From positions 62,001-126,000 of the forward strand of contig JACAAZ010000001.1 in NCBI GenBank assembly GCA_013376995.1: DNA of 64,000 nucleotides, given 5' to 3'. This DNA comes from Bacteroidota bacterium (lineage in GTDB: Bacteria > Bacteroidota > Bacteroidia > Bacteroidales > UBA4417). Shown here piece after piece: positions 60,502 through 64,000 of the stretch (its first letter is position 1; each line of letters begins with the position of its first letter). The notes under the pieces are model-generated. The model had not been told where the DNA came from and did no database searches. It saw only the letters and a program-made list of their open reading frames with translations. The position numbers were made by a program, and so were the translations under genes.

Positions 60502-61281
60502 CTACTCCTCATTCACCTTAATATCCCCCAAAGGATAATACGGGAACATATTCTCCACCATCCATTCATTCGATTTCAGAGGTGTCATCTTCCAACCTGA
60601 ATTACAGTTGGATACGATTTCAATGAAAGACAGCCCCTTATTCAGTTTCTGATTTTCAAACGCTTTGCGTACAGCCTTTTTTGCTTTTCGGACTGCGGAA
60701 GGAGTATGAACAGCCTGGCGGGTAACATAAATAGTTCCTGGAAGTTGGGCTACCAATTCAGTTATCCTCAACGGGTTTCCCATGGTATGAACATCACGCC
60801 CATAGGGAGAAGTGCTTGACTTCATTCCCGGAAGTGTAGTTGGAGCCATCTGGCCACCTGTCATTCCGTAAATTCCGTTGTTGACGAAGATGATGACAAT
60901 ATTTTCACCCCTGTTACAGGCATGAATGGTTTCAGCAGTTCCGATGGCAGCAAGGTCACCGTCACCCTGGTAAGTGAATATGAATTTATCAGGCATCAGT
61001 CTTTTTACAGCTGTAGCAAGTGCAGGAGCACGCCCGTGAGCAGCCTGCTGCATATCGATGTTCATGAATTCGTAAGCAAGTACGGAACATCCGACAGGTG
61101 CGATACCGATAGTTTTATCCTGGATGTCCATTTCTTCGAGGACTTCCATGATGATACGGTGAGCAGTTCCATGGCCGCAACCCGGGCAATAGCTGAGAGC
61201 CTTCGGGGTTAGCAGATCCGTGCGTTTGTATACCAGGTTTTCCGGTTGTACGATTTCTGGGTTCGTTTTGAATTCAGCCAT
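60502..61281 (-). CDS. 2-oxoacid:ferredoxin oxidoreductase beta subunit
   Basis: A 259-residue thiamine-diphosphate subunit (KorB/VorC type). It has SYCPGCGHGTAHRI near the N-terminus and the ThDP/Mg motif YQGDGDLAAIGTAE followed by FVNNGIYGMTGGQ. A long in-frame extension to 61410 overlaps the alpha gene and does not look like the family, so I start at the ATG at 61281, four bases after the alpha stop. It contains the site of C-C cleavage of the 2-oxo acid together with the alpha subunit. Confidence 0.93.
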   Translation of the reverse strand: MAEFKTNPEIVQPENLVYKRTDLLTPKALSYCPGCGHGTAHRIIMEVLEEMDIQDKTIGIAPVGCSVLAYEFMNIDMQQAAHGRAPALATAVKRLMPDKFIFTYQGDGDLAAIGTAETIHACNRGENIVIIFVNNGIYGMTGGQMAPTTLPGMKSSTSPYGRDVHTMGNPLRITELVAQLPGTIYVTRQAVHTPSAVRKAKKAVRKAFENQKLNKGLSFIEIVSNCNSGWKMTPLKSNEWMVENMFPYYPLGDIKVNEE

Positions 61282-61285
61282 GATC

Positions 61286-62368
61286 CTATCCTCCGATAAT
61301 TTTTTGTTTAAGTGCTTCAACCACTTCAATAGGTGAAGGAATAATTCCCCCCATGCGGCCGAAATGTTCAACTTTAACCCTTCCTTGCGTAGCCAGTTGA
61401 ACGTCTTCAATCATTTGCCCTGCATTCATTTCCACAACCAGTATGCCTTTGACTTTTTCGGTCATCTGGGCAACAGCTTTCTTTGGGAAAGGGAAAAGGG
61501 TGATAGGACGCATCAACCCAACCTTGATACCTTGCTCAGCCGCCAGTTCAATTGCTTTCTGGCAGATACGGGCACTGGTTCCAAAGGCGATGAATGCATA
61601 ATCTGCATCCTCACATCCGATCTTTTCGTAACGGACTTCGGCCTCTTCAATTTTAGCATATTTTTCCTGCAGGAGAATATTGTGCCTCTCCATCTTAGAC
61701 GATTCAAGGTCAAGGGAAGTTATGATATTGCGTTCGCGGTCTTTTGTCTTTCCAGTAGTTGCCCAGGGAGTGTTCTTAATGATCTCTTCTTCAGTAAGCC
61801 TGGGTTTCTGAGCATCGAGCTCAACTTTTTCCATCATCTGTCCGATAGCTCCATCTGAAAGCACCATTACAGGGTTCCTGTATTTGAAAGCAAGTTCAAA
61901 TCCAAGCCCAGCAAAATCAGCCATTTCCTGGACTGAACTGGGTGCCAGGACGATCATCCTGTAATCACCATGGCCGCCACCTTTTGTAGCCTGGAAATAA
62001 TCTGATTGCGACGGTTGAATCGTACCGAGACCTGGACCGCCCCTGACCACGTTCAGGATCACACAAGGCAATTCTGAACCGGCTATGTAGGAGATTCCTT
62101 CCTGCTTAAGGCTGATACCGGGACTGGAAGAAGATGTAAGTACCTTTTTCCCACAAGATGCTCCTCCATAAACCATGTTAATGGCTGCCACTTCACTTTC
62201 AGCCTGGAGAGTGATCATACCCGTGCGCTCATGCGTTTTTTCGGCCATGAGGTATTCCATCACCTCCGATTGCGGTGTAATGGGGTAACCAAAGTATCCA
62301 TCTGCCCCGGCGCGGATAGCAGCCTCGGCAAATGCTTCATTACCCTTCATTAATTTTAATTCTTTCAT
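61286..62368 (-). CDS. vorB: 2-oxoacid:ferredoxin oxidoreductase alpha subunit (VorB/KorA type)
   Basis: A 360-residue alpha subunit. It has KGNEAFAEAAIRAGADGYFGYPITPQSE at the N-terminus, LTSSSSPGISLKQEGISYIAGSELPCV, and RGGPGLGTIQPSQSDYFQA. Length and wording are those of the subunit annotated as 3-methyl-2-oxobutanoate dehydrogenase VorB, so a branched-chain 2-oxo acid is the likely substrate, though 2-oxoglutarate cannot be excluded. It lies between the ferredoxin and beta genes. Confidence 0.92.
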   Translation of the reverse strand: MKELKLMKGNEAFAEAAIRAGADGYFGYPITPQSEVMEYLMAEKTHERTGMITLQAESEVAAINMVYGGASCGKKVLTSSSSPGISLKQEGISYIAGSELPCVILNVVRGGPGLGTIQPSQSDYFQATKGGGHGDYRMIVLAPSSVQEMADFAGLGFELAFKYRNPVMVLSDGAIGQMMEKVELDAQKPRLTEEEIIKNTPWATTGKTKDRERNIITSLDLESSKMERHNILLQEKYAKIEEAEVRYEKIGCEDADYAFIAFGTSARICQKAIELAAEQGIKVGLMRPITLFPFPKKAVAQMTEKVKGILVVEMNAGQMIEDVQLATQGRVKVEHFGRMGGIIPSPIEVVEALKQKIIGG

Positions 62369-62390
62369 ACCTGGTCTATTTCTGATTCAA

Positions 62391-62618
62391 CTATTCGGTA
62401 AATTTTTTCCGGTAAACGGTGATGGCTCCATCGGGACATACTACTGCACAATTAGTGCAGCCTGTACATAGATCATTGGTGGGCTGGGCAAAATGATACC
62501 CTTTCCTGTTTACCTGTTTGGCCATAGCGATCACTTCTTCAGGGCATACAGGGATACAAACCTCGCAACCCTTGCACCTTTCAGTATCAACTATAATTTC
62601 ACCTTTAACTTTTGCCAT
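62391..62618 (-). CDS. 2[4Fe-4S] ferredoxin-type delta subunit of the oxidoreductase
   Basis: A 75-residue ferredoxin with two complete motifs, CKGCEVCIPVCP and CTGCTNCAVVCP, separated by about 28 residues. It carries electrons from the alpha/beta catalytic site to free ferredoxin. It is the first gene of the four-gene operon, 22 bases before the alpha gene. Confidence 0.94.
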   Translation of the reverse strand: MAKVKGEIIVDTERCKGCEVCIPVCPEEVIAMAKQVNRKGYHFAQPTNDLCTGCTNCAVVCPDGAITVYRKKFTE

Positions 62619-62799
62619 TGTTGTTCGTATTTCTCTTAAATGTGGGGCGAAGTTAGAGATTTAAACCAAACTGGATTCTGATTCTCCCCCTAAAGTTCGC
62701 TTTCCAATTAATTTATAATGAGTTTAAATTGCTTTGATAAAAGTTATCTTTACTTCTATTCAACCAGTCATCAATTGACCGGCATCATTGTAAGGTGTT

Positions 62800-62832
62800 T
62801 ATAAAAACAATGAGGTCTTTTTAACCTCATTG
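62800..62832 (-). terminator. Rho-independent terminator after the aminotransferase gene
   Basis: CAATGAGGT (62808-62816) pairs with ACCTCATTG (62824-62832) over nine base pairs. On the minus strand it is followed by TTTTTAT. It lies nine bases past the stop codon. Confidence 0.9.
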
Positions 62833-62840
62833 CATAATCA

Positions 62841-64000
62841 TTAAGAAACAGGATGATGTTCTTTAAACATCTTCAGCCTGTATTCGAGATCCGGGAATTG
62901 AGTTCTGCTGACAAGCGATACGCAGGCCCGCAATCCTTCGGAATGTTCACTGCCGGTTATGGAAAGTGAGATGGCGCTGATACCATAATACAGTAATTCC
63001 TCAATCAGATCCGGCCCATCGAAACCGGGGTACATGATTGTGAAGTAGAAACCGTCCGCAATAGGCTGGTCGATGTCTTTATCATATACAATGTGGAAGC
63101 CGTTGTCGGTAAAGAGTTTCTTCATAATCTTGGCTTTCTCGCCATATTCTCTTACATCATTGACAAAGTTGAAACGGCCTTCATTTGCAGCTTTCAGAAT
63201 TGCAGCCAGGGCATATTGAGCAGAATGTGCAGTCCCTGAACTCAATGAATATACTGTCCCAAAAATCATGGCCCGACCAAAAATGTCACTGCTGTAATAC
63301 CTGAGCAGGTCGCGTGACTGCCTCTGGAATAAGCTGTCGCTGATCACCATCATTCCAATTCGCTGACCTGCATAAGAAAATGCTTTGGAACTGGAAATGA
63401 AAAGGATATAGTTGTCAGTGTACTTTGCAACCGTAGGCTGGAAAGGAGGCACTCCCGGTTTGCTGTAATCCTTTCGGAAATCCATGCCGAAGTAAGCAAG
63501 ATCTTCCAGGATTACGACATTATATTGGTTTGCAAGGTCGCCAATGATCTTCAGTTCTTCGTCCGTGAAACAAATCCAGGAAGGATTATTTGGATTTGAA
63601 TAGAGCACGGAATGGATATTCCCCATGCTGAAGAAACTCTCCAGTTTAGCGCGCAAAGCTTCACCCCTGTAATTGTATACATCGAATGAGGCAAACTTCT
63701 GGCCCAGAACCCTGTGTTGTTGTTTGTGTACCGGGAAGCCAGGATCAATAAATAAAGTAGTGTCCTTCTTGGCATCCATACGGGCAAGGGTAAGAAATGC
63801 GGCAAAACCGCCCTGCATGGAACCAACGGTCGGGATACATCCCTCCGGCTTTACATCTACGTCCAGGAAATTCTTGACAAATTTTGAGACCTCCTGTTTC
63901 AGCATTGGTATCCCGTCAATATCAGGATAAATGGCAGCAACCCCTCTTCTAAGCGCTTCTATTTCTGCTTCGGTCCCCACAGCAGCTGGTGGTAATCCCG
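62841..64000 (-). CDS. PLP-dependent aminotransferase, class I/II (N-terminus outside the window)
   Basis: At least 386 residues of a fold-type I aminotransferase. The PLP lysine is in SSSKAFSYAGQRIGMM, the aspartate in NVVILEDLAYFGMD, the asparagine/proline motif in YSNPNNPSWICFTDE, and the carboxylate-binding arginine in LRACVSLVSR. The reading frame stays open to the window edge and reads GLPPAA before the GTG at 63980, which is typical upstream sequence of this family, so the gene begins beyond 64000. Substrate not determined. Confidence 0.9.
   Translation of the reverse strand, partial: GLPPAAVGTEAEIEALRRGVAAIYPDIDGIPMLKQEVSKFVKNFLDVDVKPEGCIPTVGSMQGGFAAFLTLARMDAKKDTTLFIDPGFPVHKQQHRVLGQKFASFDVYNYRGEALRAKLESFFSMGNIHSVLYSNPNNPSWICFTDEELKIIGDLANQYNVVILEDLAYFGMDFRKDYSKPGVPPFQPTVAKYTDNYILFISSSKAFSYAGQRIGMMVISDSLFQRQSRDLLRYYSSDIFGRAMIFGTVYSLSSGTAHSAQYALAAILKAANEGRFNFVNDVREYGEKAKIMKKLFTDNGFHIVYDKDIDQPIADGFYFTIMYPGFDGPDLIEELLYYGISAISLSITGSEHSEGLRACVSLVSRTQFPDLEYRLKMFKEHHPVS

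Noticed and set aside
60157-60600. Overlapping open frames in all three plus-strand frames across the heptamer array
   Set aside because: They are open only because the 7-base unit contains no stop codon in any frame. The products are low-complexity and the real genes lie on the other strand.
61282-61410. N-terminal extension of the oxidoreductase beta subunit
   Set aside because: It overlaps the end of the alpha gene and does not resemble the family N-terminus; the ATG at 61281 does.

Overview
The window comes from a bacterium of the phylum Bacteroidota, probably an anaerobic or microaerophilic member of Bacteroidales or a close relative. The evidence is consistent: type IX secretion (PorQ and two proteins with C-terminal sorting domains), BACON repeats, an STN-type TonB receptor with a DUF4249 lipoprotein, a head-GIN lipoprotein, a DUF3276/Pur protein, the long NusB, and several promoters with the Bacteroidota -7 box TAnnTTTG. 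No rRNA, tRNA, CRISPR array or intact insertion sequence was recognised.

Layout. 1-1.7 kb: parB (cut by the window edge), parA and a Pur-domain gene on the minus strand. 2-9.1 kb: a four-gene outer-membrane module (unknown secreted protein, TonB receptor, DUF4249 lipoprotein, MG2-like protein). 9.4-13.4 kb: nusB, GNAT, DUF1573, yajC, YbbR-like and coaE. 13.7-18.2 kb: an F420-oxidoreductase-like gene, a Tudor-like gene, an odd cytoplasmic protein with a carboxypeptidase-regulatory-like domain, and a membrane AraC regulator. 18.5-24 kb: two type IX cargo proteins and a YncE-like propeller. 24.4-28.8 kb: a small orphan, a TPR protein, a TonB receptor and its small neighbour. 29-33.5 kb: aconitase, head-GIN lipoprotein, porQ. 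33.5-38.3 kb: thrA-thrB-thrC. 38.5-46 kb: ispH, recF, DUF721, a FAH-family hydrolase, a DnaQ-like exonuclease, a 2-oxoacid dehydrogenase E2 and a glycosyltransferase fusion. 46.5-53.8 kb: a six-gene complex related to group 4 hydrogenases. 54-64 kb: YciI-like protein, fused E1, a degenerate rubrerythrin, glutathione peroxidase, thioredoxin, TIGR02757, a four-subunit 2-oxoacid:ferredoxin oxidoreductase and an aminotransferase cut by the right edge.

The main discovery candidate is the six-gene operon at 46519-53806. It has the full membrane arm of an energy-converting hydrogenase (two antiporter-like subunits, a NuoH homologue and HyfE). However, the large subunit has lost all four Ni-ligand cysteines, and the small subunit keeps only one of the four proximal-cluster ligands. 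The fused ferredoxin domain keeps exactly the four cysteines for a single [4Fe-4S] cluster. It belongs with the energy-converting hydrogenase-related (Ehr) type, whose reaction is not settled, and here it looks unusually stripped down.

The second unexpected signal is non-coding. Short tandem arrays of 7-bp or 8-bp units sit in gene spacers at 35.8, 39.4, 39.5, 46.0, 53.9 and 60.3 kb, some inside operons. The larger 7-bp arrays keep strict phase despite many substitutions. Other points of note are a rubrerythrin without a usable diiron site, a GT2 enzyme fused to a phosphosugar-transferase-like region lacking its catalytic motifs, and a cytoplasmic helical protein with a domain usually found outside the cell.
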